A stretch of 33,298 nt of DNA from Deltaproteobacteria bacterium (GCA_016234855.1 JACRNO010000013.1:1-33298), one strand, 5' to 3'; counted from the stretch's first letter, positions 6,431 to 15,016 are shown. A program made the numbers and translations. Notes: generated from the letters alone by a model not told the origin.

Positions 6431-7510
6431 TCAGACCGGCTCCATGGCCCGGCCGTCCTTCTTCCTGAACGAGTCTTCGGGAAGCCCGTACCTTGCCATG
6501 GCTATGCGGGCGATCTCCGAGACCAGCATGGAATAGTTGAGCCCTATGGCCGCGCCCGCCCTTGCAAGACCGGCGTCAGTGGATATGTCGGGATTGGGGT
6601 TGACCTCAAGCACCTTGATGTTGCCGTCCTCGCCAAGCCTCGCGTCCACGCGCGCATAGTCCCTGCAACCCATCGCCTCGTACGCCTTGCACGCCACCGA
6701 CTGAAGCTCGTCACGCAGCGCATCCGTCACGTTTGCCGGACACACGGGTTTCGTCTTCTTATAGAGCGGGCTTTCGACGTCCCACTTCGCCTCGTAACAG
6801 CAGATGCGCGGCTTGTCCTGCGGGAAATCAACGAAATCTATCTCGGACGGCGGCAGCGCCCGCATCCTGGCGCCGTTACCCAGCACGGCGACGTTGAACT
6901 CGCGGCCGTCTATATACTCTTCGACTATGGCGGGCTGTTGGAAGTTGCTGATGATGAAATCCACGCGGGCCTTGAGCCCCTTCATGTTCGTCACCACGGC
7001 GCCCGCGTCTATGCCGACGCTCGCGTCCTCGCGCAGCGGCTTTACGATGAGCGGGAACTTCAGCCCGCGCTTGAGGCGCGACGGCGGTTCGGTCATCACG
7101 CAGTACTCCGGCGTCATGATGTCGCGCCGGTATAATATGTCTTTCGTAAGCCCCTTGTTCAACGCAAGGCCGAGGGTAAGCGGGGCGTTTCCGGTATACC
7201 TGACGCCGTAAAGCTCGAAGAGCGCGGCGATATGCATCTCATAGGAACTCTTGCCAAATGCCGCCTCGCACAGATTGAAGACCAGACAGTTGCCCGCGCC
7301 CTGAAGCGTGCGCACGAGCGCGTCAAGCGAATCCATGTGCGTCGACTTGAGGGCGTGCGAGTCCACGTTAAACCCCTCTTCCTCAAGGGCCGCGGCAAGG
7401 TCGCGCGCCGCCTTCACCTGCACGATGTTGTCCGGGCCGGCCGACTTGGAGTCGATGCCCGGCTCCGGCCCATCGTCGTTGAATATGACCTTTATCTTCT
7501 GAGGCTTCAT
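6431..7510 (-). CDS. ATP-grasp ligase, Ddl-like, strongly divergent substrate site
   Basis: A 359-residue protein with the D-Ala-D-Ala ligase fold. YTGNAPLTLGLALNKG at 105-120 ends the N-domain, FPLIVKP at 152-158 holds an ATP-binding Lys, and VEEYIDGREFNVAVLGNG at 196-213 and LEVNPNPDIS at 301-310 complete the Mg-ATP site. Compared with genuine Ddl, the GSS-type loop after VKP reads REDASVGI, and the terminal ExNTxPGxT motif reads EVNPNPDIS, lacking the PG[LM]T that helps bind the second D-Ala. It is therefore unlikely to make D-Ala-D-Ala. I start at ATG 7508-7510, which overlaps the stop of the preceding ATP-grasp gene as ATGA. The product may be an amide with an amine or amino acid. Confidence 0.85.
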   Translation of the reverse strand: MKPQKIKVIFNDDGPEPGIDSKSAGPDNIVQVKAARDLAAALEEEGFNVDSHALKSTHMDSLDALVRTLQGAGNCLVFNLCEAAFGKSSYEMHIAALFELYGVRYTGNAPLTLGLALNKGLTKDILYRRDIMTPEYCVMTEPPSRLKRGLKFPLIVKPLREDASVGIDAGAVVTNMKGLKARVDFIISNFQQPAIVEEYIDGREFNVAVLGNGARMRALPPSEIDFVDFPQDKPRICCYEAKWDVESPLYKKTKPVCPANVTDALRDELQSVACKAYEAMGCRDYARVDARLGEDGNIKVLEVNPNPDISTDAGLARAGAAIGLNYSMLVSEIARIAMARYGLPEDSFRKKDGRAMEPV

Positions 7511-8520
7511 AGACCGTACCTTTGCCGCGCTATATCGACCACCGAATTTATAAGCCCGGCATACGTCATGCCCGCCGTGCGCGCGGCCTTTGGAAAACAC
7601 GAGTTGCACTTGGGGTCCATAAGTATCCCAGGCAGCGGATTGAGCTCAATGACGTTGGGAGCGCCCCCGGCATCGAGCCTTACGTCGACCCTGCACCAGT
7701 CCCGCACGCCAAGCGCGCGGCATGAACGCAAAACAACGTCTTCTATGGCCTCGCGAAGAGCGTCATCGAGCGGCGCGGGACAGGCAAATATGTCCAGCGG
7801 GGCGTCGGGCGTATCGAGTATCCACTTGGCCTCGTAAGAGTATATCGGCCTTATGCCCTGCGGAAGCGACGAGTAGTTAATCTCCACTATGGGAAGCGCC
7901 CGCATCGACGCGCCGTTTCCGAGGACCGAGACCGTGAACTCGCGCCCCGGAAGAAACTCTTCGACAAGGGCAGGCTGTTTGTACTCGGCAAGCACGCCCT
8001 CTACCCTCTCCTCAAGCTCCGAGCGGTCTTCCACGATGGAATTGTTCCGTATCCCCTTGCTTGAGCCTTCAAAGACCGGCTTGACCATCATGGGGAAACG
8101 AAGCCCGGCCGGGATCTCGAACGGCGCCGACTCTACGAGAAAGAACCCGGCGGTCGGCACCCCGTGATGCTCAAGCGACTCTTTGGCCCGCGCCTTGTTC
8201 AGACACAGACCGAGCGTAAGCGGAGACGAGCCGGTATAAGGTATCCGCAGCATCTCCATGATCGCGGGCATCTGGGATTCCCTGTCCGAACCCCATACGC
8301 CCTCGGCCATGTTAAAGACTATCTGCGGCCTGGTCTTCCTGAGCTTTTCAAACGCGTCCTCGTCGGCCTCTATCATGACGACCTCTTCGTGGCGCGCAAG
8401 AAGCGCAACCCTTACGTCCTCGATGGTCTCAGGGTCGTCGCACTCGGCATAAAAATCCGGCGGAAGGTCTTCGCCGTCCGCCACCGTCTTTTTGAGGTTA
8501 TAGGTAAGGCCGACTCGCAT
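7507..8520 (-). CDS. ATP-grasp ligase, Ddl-like
   Basis: A 337-residue paralogue of the next gene. N-terminal MRVGLTYNLK is followed by IVFNMAEGVWG (67-77), YTGSSPLTLGLCLNKA (95-110), FPMMVKPVFEGSSKGI (142-157), VEEFLPGREFTVSVLGNG (186-203) and IELNPLPGIL (291-300). The loop GSSKG and the PG of NPLPG are closer to true Ddl than in its partner, but NTxPGxT is replaced by NPLPGIL. The cell already has a standard ddl at 32731 onward in the division cluster, so this is an additional ligase. ATG at 8518-8520 has GGAAGGA upstream. The stop overlaps the start of the second ATP-grasp gene, indicating coupled expression and possibly joint or sequential action. Confidence 0.86.
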   Translation of the reverse strand: MRVGLTYNLKKTVADGEDLPPDFYAECDDPETIEDVRVALLARHEEVVMIEADEDAFEKLRKTRPQIVFNMAEGVWGSDRESQMPAIMEMLRIPYTGSSPLTLGLCLNKARAKESLEHHGVPTAGFFLVESAPFEIPAGLRFPMMVKPVFEGSSKGIRNNSIVEDRSELEERVEGVLAEYKQPALVEEFLPGREFTVSVLGNGASMRALPIVEINYSSLPQGIRPIYSYEAKWILDTPDAPLDIFACPAPLDDALREAIEDVVLRSCRALGVRDWCRVDVRLDAGGAPNVIELNPLPGILMDPKCNSCFPKAARTAGMTYAGLINSVVDIARQRYGL

Positions 8521-8648
8521 ATTCCTTCCAGGTCGTTGGCAGGGCCATGAACATGATGCGCGGCAATGGATGCGGAAGAGGAGACGGCATCTCACAAAGC
8601 CCTATGTCCGTCCCGCGTTCCACGCCAACCGCCACCGGCAGAGCGGCG

Positions 8649-9194
8649 TTACAGTATCAGTACGGCCGCCGCAACGACCGTCGTGTAACTCCCGTCGCTC
8701 TTTACTATGGCCGACTGGGTGATATTCGTCGTCTTGACTATCTTGTCGGATATCCTGTATATCTCCTTCTTCTCGTCCCAGCCGAGGTTTTCCTCAAGCT
8801 CGATTCCGAGAGTGGAGGCGAGCATTGCCGCGGCAAGGTCTTCGGCATAATCGCCCGCAACGCCATCTGTCTGCCCGTAGGCGTGGTGCTCGCTCAGGTA
8901 TCCGTAGAGTTTCCTGTCGGTGGGTATGGCGCAGCCGACCGAGGCCGCGAGAAGCCGCCTCGGCTCGTTGCTGTTCAGCTTGCTCATGACGCAAAACGTC
9001 ACCTGACCGGGCGAGAGCTTCTTCATGCCGACGGAGCGGGAAAGCACCTTGCAGGCCGGAGGGAAGATGCTCGATACCTGCACGAGGTTGAGCTTTTCGA
9101 TTCCGGCGTCCCTGAGCGCAAGCTCGAAGGAATGAAGCTCCTTTTTATGCGTACCGACGCCCTTGGTAAAAAAGACTCTCTTGGGAACGAACAT
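8649..9194 (-). CDS. Pyruvoyl-dependent arginine decarboxylase
   Basis: Converts arginine to agmatine. The 181-residue proenzyme matches the family in length and carries [11 protein letters not shown] at 36-46. Self-cleavage is expected between Ser41 and Ser42, and Ser42 becomes the pyruvoyl cofactor. EHHAYGQ near 105 and the [15 protein letters not shown]-terminus also fit. I place the start at ATG 9192-9194 because AAGGAGA lies six bases upstream and [14 protein letters not shown] is the normal N-terminus; upstream codons in frame are arginine-rich and unlike the family. It follows agmatinase by 76 bp and precedes the ATP-grasp pair by 128 bp. With agmatinase it supplies putrescine. Confidence 0.95.
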   Translation of the reverse strand: MFVPKRVFFTKGVGTHKKELHSFELALRDAGIEKLNLVQVSSIFPPACKVLSRSVGMKKLSPGQVTFCVMSKLNSNEPRRLLAASVGCAIPTDRKLYGYLSEHHAYGQTDGVAGDYAEDLAAAMLASTLGIELEENLGWDEKKEIYRISDKIVKTTNITQSAIVKSDGSYTTVVAAAVLIL

Positions 9195-9270
9195 TGGCTG
9201 TCTCCTTCTTAACTTTATTGAAATGCCACAACCCACCCTCGCCGGGCGATGCGCGTCCGGTTCAAAAAGA

Positions 9271-10239
9271 CTACCGGTTGCGGCCCTTCCCCGCTCTCGC
9301 CGCGCGCCTCGATGCGCCCTTGAGGGGCTTTGAGGGCCTCTTCGACGTCTTTTTGTCAAGAGACTCGTTTATATAACCCATCATCTTATATACAAGCTTG
9401 GCAGCCATGAAGTCCGGCGCCACAAGCCCTGGTATAGGACACAACTCCACCACGTCGAAACCCACGACCCGCCTTTTGGCGATTGCCGCGCGAAGTACGC
9501 CGAGCGCGTCGTGCCAGCCGAGACCGCCGGGCTCAGGCGTGCCGGTGGCCGACATGATGGACGGGTCGAAGAAGTCGAGGTCTACGGTTATGCATATCTC
9601 GTCCGTAAGCGATGAGACGACCTTGTCCCATGATATGCCGCGCAGTATTTCCTCGGCATAGACGGTCTTGATATTGGCCTTGCGCCCCTTGGACGCATCG
9701 GCCTTAAGGAACTCCGCCTCTTCCACGCAAAGGCTCCTTATGCCGACCTGAACGATGGGACAAAGTTCCGAAATCCTGCGGGCGACGCAGGCATGGTTGT
9801 AAGGACTGTCCTGATAGGTGTCCCTCATGTCGGCGTGCGCGTCCAGATGGAGCACCGACATCTTCGGATAGGCCTCAAGCAGGGCCTGTACCATGCCGAG
9901 GGTTATCGAGTGCTCGCCGCCGAGGATGACCGGCATCCTGCCGGCCTCGAGTATCCACTCCGTGGCCTCGCGCACCCGCTTTACCATCTCCCACGGGCCA
10001 AGGGCGGTGGACTCCATATACGGCAGGGTCTCTATGCCCGCCAGATACGGCTCGCACCCGAGTTCATGGTCGTAGAGCTCCATGTGGGTGGAGGCGTCGA
10101 TGATGGCGCGCGGCCCGCCCCTCATGCCGCTTATATACGACGCGGTAAGGTCGTACGGCACGGGCAGCACCGAATATCTGGGATGAGCGCCTTCAAGCGC
10201 CTGTTTGGGAAGCCCGCCGAAGTTAAAACTGTTATCCAC
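9271..10239 (-). CDS. speB: Agmatinase (ureohydrolase family)
   Basis: Hydrolyses agmatine to putrescine and urea with a dinuclear Mn centre. It is 322 residues long. The metal motifs are GGEHS (107-111), DAHAD (133-137) and DLDFFDPS (220-227). Arginase and formiminoglutamase share them, but the adjacent arginine decarboxylase makes agmatine the natural substrate. The start is GTG 10237-10239, with AGAGG upstream. An unusual Lys/Arg-rich tail of about 28 residues (from about 295) follows the conserved core and is absent from typical SpeB proteins. It could bind nucleic acid or membrane, or be disordered filler. The gene sits 55 bp after the deoxyhypusine-synthase-like gene. Confidence 0.93.
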   Translation of the reverse strand: MDNSFNFGGLPKQALEGAHPRYSVLPVPYDLTASYISGMRGGPRAIIDASTHMELYDHELGCEPYLAGIETLPYMESTALGPWEMVKRVREATEWILEAGRMPVILGGEHSITLGMVQALLEAYPKMSVLHLDAHADMRDTYQDSPYNHACVARRISELCPIVQVGIRSLCVEEAEFLKADASKGRKANIKTVYAEEILRGISWDKVVSSLTDEICITVDLDFFDPSIMSATGTPEPGGLGWHDALGVLRAAIAKRRVVGFDVVELCPIPGLVAPDFMAAKLVYKMMGYINESLDKKTSKRPSKPLKGASRRAARAGKGRNR

Positions 10240-10294
10240 TCTTGCAAAACCTCTCAGGTTTTATTCACGACACGAGACGGCAACCAAAGCGCAA

Positions 10295-11362
10295 TCAGCG
10301 CTTGCCGCGGCAGTTACGCCCTTCCCATATCCTCTTCGAGACCTTTGACGACCCCTTGAGGTCCATTGCCGGGGCCGCCCTCTTGTAACCCTTCATGCGC
10401 TCGGCAAGAGCCGTGACGATGAACGGCAGCGAGATGGTGGCGTCGGAATTCACGGTGACGTGAGAGGCCTTCTTCGCGATCTTGCCCCAGGACTGCGCCT
10501 CCTCAAAGGTGCAGCCGCTGAGCCCGCCCCAATGCGGGGAGTCGGCGGTCAACTGGACGGCGTACTTGTGCCCCTCGACGGCCTTGCACTGGAGCGTGGC
10601 CGTGACCTCGGTCTGCTGGATGAAGTTCTTGGGCGTGCCGCCGCCGACGTAAACGACCCCGGTGCTCTTTGCGCCCGCCGCGATCTCGGCCGTCTCCTTG
10701 ACGTCGCCTATCATGTCGAATATGAAGTGGTCGGGCCCGTCTTCGAGCGCAAGCGAGATGCCGATGGACGAGTCAGACACGGCCGGGCAATAGACGTGCA
10801 CCCCGGCCTTGTATGCCGCGGTAAGGATGCCGTCGGCCTTGCCTTTCCTTGAGAGGTCCTTGCCGGCAAGATACATGAATTCCCTTGTCGTATAAGGCCT
10901 GCGCTCAAGGCCCCGCGCGAATTCGTAGATATACCTGTCCGCTATGTTGAACTCTTCCTCGACCGCGAAGACGTCGTAGATGCGGTCGATGCCGGCGTCC
11001 TTCAACGCCGTATCGTTCATGGTGGCGCTGCCCTGCCAGTGATACATGCCGAGCGTCTCATGTATATCGTGGAAGAGGTTCGCGCCCGTGGAGACGAGGC
11101 AGTCGATGTGCCTGTTCTTTATCAGATGGACGACGACCTCCCGCATGCCGGCCGGGACCATAGCCCCGGCAAGCCCGAAGAATACGGTAGTGCGCGACTT
11201 GAGCATCTCCTCCCATATGTCGACGGCCACCGAAAGGTTCTTGCCCTGGAACCCGGCCTGCCCCATCGAGCGCACAAGGGCGTCGACGCCCGCCTTCGGG
11301 TTGATACTCACCGGCTTGACCGGCTTTTTCAGAAGTCTCTTTCTCTCAGAACTTTCTTTCAT
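10295..11362 (-). CDS. Deoxyhypusine synthase-like aminobutyl transferase (probable homospermidine synthase-type)
   Basis: A 355-residue member of the deoxyhypusine synthase family. Conserved parts include FFGLAGAMVPAGMR (61-74), LVSTGANLFHDIHE (89-102), VYVGGGTPKNF (237-247), and FEEAQSWGKI (286-295), in which Lys294 corresponds to the catalytic lysine that forms the enzyme-imine intermediate. Bacteria have no eIF5A, so hypusine formation is not expected. Bacterial members are thought to move the aminobutyl group to a free amine, for instance making homospermidine from putrescine. Agmatinase and arginine decarboxylase immediately downstream support this. The gene overlaps the end of the transglycosylase gene by 17 bp, and the start at 11362 has only a weak ribosome site. 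Family call is secure; product is inferred. Confidence 0.88.
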   Translation of the reverse strand: MKESSERKRLLKKPVKPVSINPKAGVDALVRSMGQAGFQGKNLSVAVDIWEEMLKSRTTVFFGLAGAMVPAGMREVVVHLIKNRHIDCLVSTGANLFHDIHETLGMYHWQGSATMNDTALKDAGIDRIYDVFAVEEEFNIADRYIYEFARGLERRPYTTREFMYLAGKDLSRKGKADGILTAAYKAGVHVYCPAVSDSSIGISLALEDGPDHFIFDMIGDVKETAEIAAGAKSTGVVYVGGGTPKNFIQQTEVTATLQCKAVEGHKYAVQLTADSPHWGGLSGCTFEEAQSWGKIAKKASHVTVNSDATISLPFIVTALAERMKGYKRAAPAMDLKGSSKVSKRIWEGRNCRGKR

Positions 11363-11996
11363 TTGCGTACGCTTCAGACCTCTCTTTCATTTCATTATAG
11401 TGCGCCAGCACCCTGGCTGAAAAGGCTTCACCGACCGGGCTGCCAGACTGCATCAACTCTCTGACCCGTCGCGGCCCGGCGTTATAAGCGGCCAAACTCA
11501 GCTTGGTGTCGTGATTGTAACGGCTCTTCAGCGTATTGAAGTAATAGACGCCGATCTTTACGTTCGTGTAAGGGTCCAGGAGCGTCGCTTCTCCGCGCCA
11601 GTCGAGGCTCAAGGCCCCGGCCAGTTCGCGGCCCGTCGAGGGCATTATCTGCATCAGTCCGAGCGCGCCCTTGGACGAACGCGACCAGTTATTGAACTCG
11701 CTCTCCGTCTTGATGAGCGCGAGTATGAAGAGCGGGTCCAGGTTATGCGCCTCGCTCTCGCCGACTATGACCTGCGCGAGCCGGGCCTCCTCGGTAGCGC
11801 CGAGACCGGTGCGCGACGAGGCGACTACGTCATGGACATACGCCGCAATGGCCGTGCCGGCGCGCTCCGAACCCTGACTGAGAAGCACTCCCGCATAAAT
11901 CGACACGGCCAACAGGAACACCGCGGCCGCCGGTCTCAATATCCGCGCATGGGCCGTAAACCCCGCCTGCAATTCTATATCTTCCATGGAAGCCAT
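11346..11996 (-). CDS. Membrane-anchored lytic transglycosylase (SLT domain)
   Basis: Cleaves the glycan strands of peptidoglycan. I choose the ATG at 11994-11996 because AGGGG lies five bases upstream, giving 216 residues; an in-frame TTG at 12009-12011 is less likely. Residues 22-40 form one hydrophobic segment, a signal anchor that puts the catalytic part in the periplasm. LALIKTESEF (92-100) contains the catalytic Glu98, followed by ALGLMQIMPSTG (111-122) and AAYNAGP (169-175), the standard SLT motifs. It leads into the polyamine genes with a 17-bp overlap, which may be fortuitous co-transcription. There is no LysM or other wall-binding domain. Confidence 0.9.
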   Translation of the reverse strand: MASMEDIELQAGFTAHARILRPAAAVFLLAVSIYAGVLLSQGSERAGTAIAAYVHDVVASSRTGLGATEEARLAQVIVGESEAHNLDPLFILALIKTESEFNNWSRSSKGALGLMQIMPSTGRELAGALSLDWRGEATLLDPYTNVKIGVYYFNTLKSRYNHDTKLSLAAYNAGPRRVRELMQSGSPVGEAFSARVLAHYNEMKERSEAYANERKF

Positions 11997-12090
11997 ACCA
12001 TCCCCTGTCAAGCGCTTGGTGTGACGCTTCCCGCCATAACCTCCCCATCATAATATGAATAGAAAGACCGCGCCATATCGCGCCCAAGAG

Positions 12091-13944
12091 CTATTTTCCG
12101 TAACAGTTAACTATATTTTCTTTCACCGCAAAAGTCAACCAAAATACAGGGTTCAGGTCGCGCGGATAAACAGAGCGGCACCGCCCGATATGCCCTAAAA
12201 ACGCCTCAGGCCGGCTCCTGCGGCCTGACGCCGGCTCCTGCGGCCTGACGTCGCGTATGCGCAGTTTAACCGAACGCATACCCTGCCATTCATCCATATA
12301 CGGGGCGCAGGCGATGACATAACCAGGCCCATGCATGGGATGGAGCGCGGCCAGACCAAAGCCGATGCCCGAACACGCCCCGGGCGCTCCGCCCTGCCTT
12401 ATCCTGAAACGCAGGTGCTTCTCCTTTACGACCTCGGTGGAGACGATATCCGCACCGGTAAGACACAGGAGCGGCTCATGGTTGCCGGAGCCGAACGGGG
12501 CGAGCGCAGCAGTCTCGGATGCGAGCCTCTCGCTTACGTCCGAGAGCGTGACCGAGGCGTCGATCCTTATCTCAGGCACGAGCGCCTCAATCGGGATGGC
12601 CGCGTCGGCATATCTTAAAAACTCTTCCTTGAAAAGAGCAAGGTTCTGCCGTGTAAGGCTCAGGCCTGCCGCAGCCTTGTGCCCTCCGAACCTCGTAAGC
12701 AGATGGCCGCAGGCGCGAAGCCCTTCTATCAGGTCAAAAGACCTTATCCCCCTTGCCGAACCTTTTCCCAACCCTCCTTCAAGGGCTATCATCACGACGG
12801 GCCGGTGAAGACGCTCAACCAGACGCGAGGCGACTATGCCGATTACCCCGACGTTCCAGCCCTCGGACGCAAGCACCACGCCCTTCGCCTTGTCATGGTC
12901 CGAGGCGCCGAGCATAAGGAGCGCCTCCTTGAGGATCTCGTCTTCTATCTTCTGGCGCTCGAGGTTGGCCGCGTCGAGCTTATGGGCAAGGGCGGCGGCC
13001 TCAGAGACATCATGGGTTATGAGCAGACGCAGGGCGGCCCCCGCGCTCTCAAGCCTGCCCGCGGCATTGAGCCTGGGCGCAAGCCGGAAGGCCACGGCCT
13101 CGGCGCCAAGCGCGCCGGGGCGCAGGCGCGATACGTCCATGAGGGCCTTGAGCCCGGGACGGGCCGTCTGCGCCAGTTCGGCCAGACCGGTGCTTACCAG
13201 CACCCTGTTGACGCCGACGAGCGGCACGACGTCCGCGACCGTGCCTATGCAGACGAGGTCGAGATACCTCTTAAGGTTCGGCACGGGGCCGGTAAACCAC
13301 CCGGCCTCGCGCAAGCGCGCTCGAAGCGCGAGCGCAAGACAGAAGGCCACGCCCACTCCCGCAAGCCCCTTGAACGGATAGGCGCAATCAGGCCGCTTTG
13401 GATTGAGCACGGCATAGGCGTCCGGGACCGGGTGCGGCATCTCGTGATGGTCTGTTATGACGACGTCAAGGCCGATGGAGTTGGCGAAGGCGACCTCCTC
13501 ATGGTTGCTTGAGCCGCAGTCAACGGTTATGACGAGCGAGACGCCGGACTCCTTGAGCCGTTGCAACCCTTCCGTATTAAGGCCGTATCCCTCGGTGTGT
13601 CTGCCCGGTATGTAGGTGACGCAGTCCGCGCCAAGCTCCCTGAAGAAGAGATAGAGGAGAGCCGTGGCCGTTGCGCCGTCCACGTCATAGTCGCCCCACA
13701 CGGCAATCTTCTCGCGTCCGCTGACGGCGGCGGCCACGCGCTCGACGACCTTGTCCATATCGTTCATCAGGAAAGGGTCGGGCAGGTCGGCAAGCGTTGG
13801 ACGCAAAAATAGCGCCGCGGCCCCGGCGTCGGCCAGACCTCGATTTATGAGAAACTGCGCTGTAAGGGGTAGTATGGCAAGCTCGTTGGCGAGCGTCGCG
13901 GCAAGCGCGTTATCGGCGGGGGTGAGTTTCCAACGCTTATTCAT
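12091..13944 (-). CDS. recJ: Single-strand DNA exonuclease RecJ with frameshifted C-terminal tail
   Basis: A 5'-3' ssDNA exonuclease of recombination and mismatch repair. The 617-residue frame has GDYDVDG at 84-90, VDCGSSNHEE at 141-150 and DHHE at 165-168, the Mn-binding DHH motifs, followed by DHHA1 and OB-type regions. A perfect 20-bp tandem duplication at 12211-12250 shifts the reading frame just before a TGA at 12206-12208. Without one unit the protein would end RDVRPQEPA at about 572 residues, the ordinary RecJ length. With it, an unrelated 45-residue tail is added. The catalytic core is intact, so activity is likely kept. The ATG at 13942-13944 has a weak ribosome site. Confidence 0.95.
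   Translation of the reverse strand: MNKRWKLTPADNALAATLANELAILPLTAQFLINRGLADAGAAALFLRPTLADLPDPFLMNDMDKVVERVAAAVSGREKIAVWGDYDVDGATATALLYLFFRELGADCVTYIPGRHTEGYGLNTEGLQRLKESGVSLVITVDCGSSNHEEVAFANSIGLDVVITDHHEMPHPVPDAYAVLNPKRPDCAYPFKGLAGVGVAFCLALALRARLREAGWFTGPVPNLKRYLDLVCIGTVADVVPLVGVNRVLVSTGLAELAQTARPGLKALMDVSRLRPGALGAEAVAFRLAPRLNAAGRLESAGAALRLLITHDVSEAAALAHKLDAANLERQKIEDEILKEALLMLGASDHDKAKGVVLASEGWNVGVIGIVASRLVERLHRPVVMIALEGGLGKGSARGIRSFDLIEGLRACGHLLTRFGGHKAAAGLSLTRQNLALFKEEFLRYADAAIPIEALVPEIRIDASVTLSDVSERLASETAALAPFGSGNHEPLLCLTGADIVSTEVVKEKHLRFRIRQGGAPGACSGIGFGLAALHPMHGPGYVIACAPYMDEWQGMRSVKLRIRDVRPQEPASGRRSRPEAFLGHIGRCRSVYPRDLNPVFWLTFAVKENIVNCYGK
12211..12250. repeat. Perfect 20-bp tandem duplication inside recJ
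   Basis: CCGGCTCCTGCGGCCTGACG occurs twice with no gap (12211-12230 and 12231-12250). The unit is not a multiple of three and moves the recJ frame past its expected TGA. Confidence 0.95.
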
Positions 13945-13951
13945 CTATTAC

Positions 13952-14018
13952 CAGTGATTAGTGGTTAGTGGATAGTGGTTAGCCACTGGTCACTGGTCAC
14001 TAACCACTCGCCACTGTC
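13952..14018. repeat. Imperfect palindrome of AGTGGTTAGTGG-type units between secF and recJ
   Basis: AGTGATTAGTGGTTAGTGG and the following GGATAGTGGTTAG face CCACTGGTCACTGGTCACTAACCACT, giving a long imperfect hairpin that fills the 157-bp gap. No T-run is present. It may be a degenerate repeat or an mRNA 3' stabiliser for secF. Confidence 0.45.
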
Positions 14019-14101
14019 TGTTATCAATTCTACAGGCGGATGACCCGGGGGTCAAGGCCGCCAGGCTGATGCAACGGACGCAAGCCTGCAATAACTCCTG
14101 C

Positions 14102-15016
14102 TTACGCCTTTGCGCCAGCCGGCCTGCCGTGCTCCTTCCAGAAGAGGAGTATGGGACTTGCGATGAATATGGACGAGTACGTGCCGATGAGGATGCCTAC
14201 GAAGAGCGTGAGCGAAAAGTCGTGTATCACCTCGCCGCCGATAAAGAGGAGCGCGGTCAGCGACAGGAGCGTGGTAAGGGAGGTCACTATCGTCCTTCTC
14301 AGAACCTCGTTGATGGAACGGTTGATAAGGGGAATCGCCTCCTCCTTGCCCCTGCGCGCCAGGTTCTCGCGTATCCTGTCGAAGACGACGACGGTATCCG
14401 TAAGCGAATACCCGGCAAGCGTAAGGAGCGCGGTTACGATGAGAAGGTTCATCTCTTTGTTGAATATGTATAGCAGGCCCATGACCACGAGTATGTCGTG
14501 AAAGGTGGCGACGACCGCGGCCACGCCGAAACGGAACTCGAACCGCCACGCGACGTAGATAAGGATGCCGAGCAGGGATATCCCGACCGCCCACAGCGCG
14601 TCCTTCTGGAGTTTTTTCCCGACGGTCGGACCGACCTCGGCCGTGGAGTCCACGGCGTATGGGTTATCGGGCATGCCCTTCACAAAGACGTCGCCGAGCC
14701 TCTTCGACGTATCACGCAGGTCGCCGCCCGTCATCTTCAGGCGTATCAGGAGCTTGGTCGGCTCCGCAAACTGCTGCAGGGTCGCATCCTTGAACTCGCT
14801 GTCGGCAAGCATCTGCCTGACCTTGTCGATAACGAGGGGGTTTTCAAACCTGTACTGTATGGCGATGCCTCCGGCAAAGTCCGTGCCGAGATTAGCCTTG
14901 CCGAGCGGTATGGCCAGCGTGGCGTATATCCCGATAAGGACAAAGACGCCTGAAATGACAAACATGATAAAGCGCTTGCCGAGAAAATCTATCCTGGTAT
15001 CGCCCCAGATGTCCAT
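14102..15016 (-). CDS. secF: Protein translocase subunit SecF
   Basis: Inner-membrane partner of SecD that uses the proton gradient to help release and pull secreted proteins across the membrane. The 304-residue protein starts with a first membrane helix (about 17-37, FIMFVISGVFVLIGIYATLAI). A periplasmic domain containing GTDFAGGIAIQYRF follows. The remaining five helices lie in the C-terminal half, from LWAVGISLLGILIYVAWRFEF through TDTVVVFDRIRENL to the final HDFSLTLFVGILIGTYSSIFIASPILLFW. GGAGG lies four bases before the ATG. It follows secD by 45 bp in the classic yajC-secD-secF order. Confidence 0.97.
   Translation of the reverse strand: MDIWGDTRIDFLGKRFIMFVISGVFVLIGIYATLAIPLGKANLGTDFAGGIAIQYRFENPLVIDKVRQMLADSEFKDATLQQFAEPTKLLIRLKMTGGDLRDTSKRLGDVFVKGMPDNPYAVDSTAEVGPTVGKKLQKDALWAVGISLLGILIYVAWRFEFRFGVAAVVATFHDILVVMGLLYIFNKEMNLLIVTALLTLAGYSLTDTVVVFDRIRENLARRGKEEAIPLINRSINEVLRRTIVTSLTTLLSLTALLFIGGEVIHDFSLTLFVGILIGTYSSIFIASPILLFWKEHGRPAGAKA

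Noticed and set aside
9195-9359. 55-residue N-terminal extension of the arginine decarboxylase
   Set aside because: It overlaps the basic tail of agmatinase in another frame, and the AAGGAGA site supports the start at 9194.
10237-10300. preQ1 or polyamine-responsive riboswitch upstream of agmatinase or tgt
   Set aside because: The leaders are short and show no conserved riboswitch layout; only common palindromic repeats occur near tgt.
12679-13512. A long plus-strand frame opposite recJ
   Set aside because: It mirrors recJ codons and has no family features; similar frames opposite rng (22652-23482) and queA (18738-19937) were dropped for the same reason.
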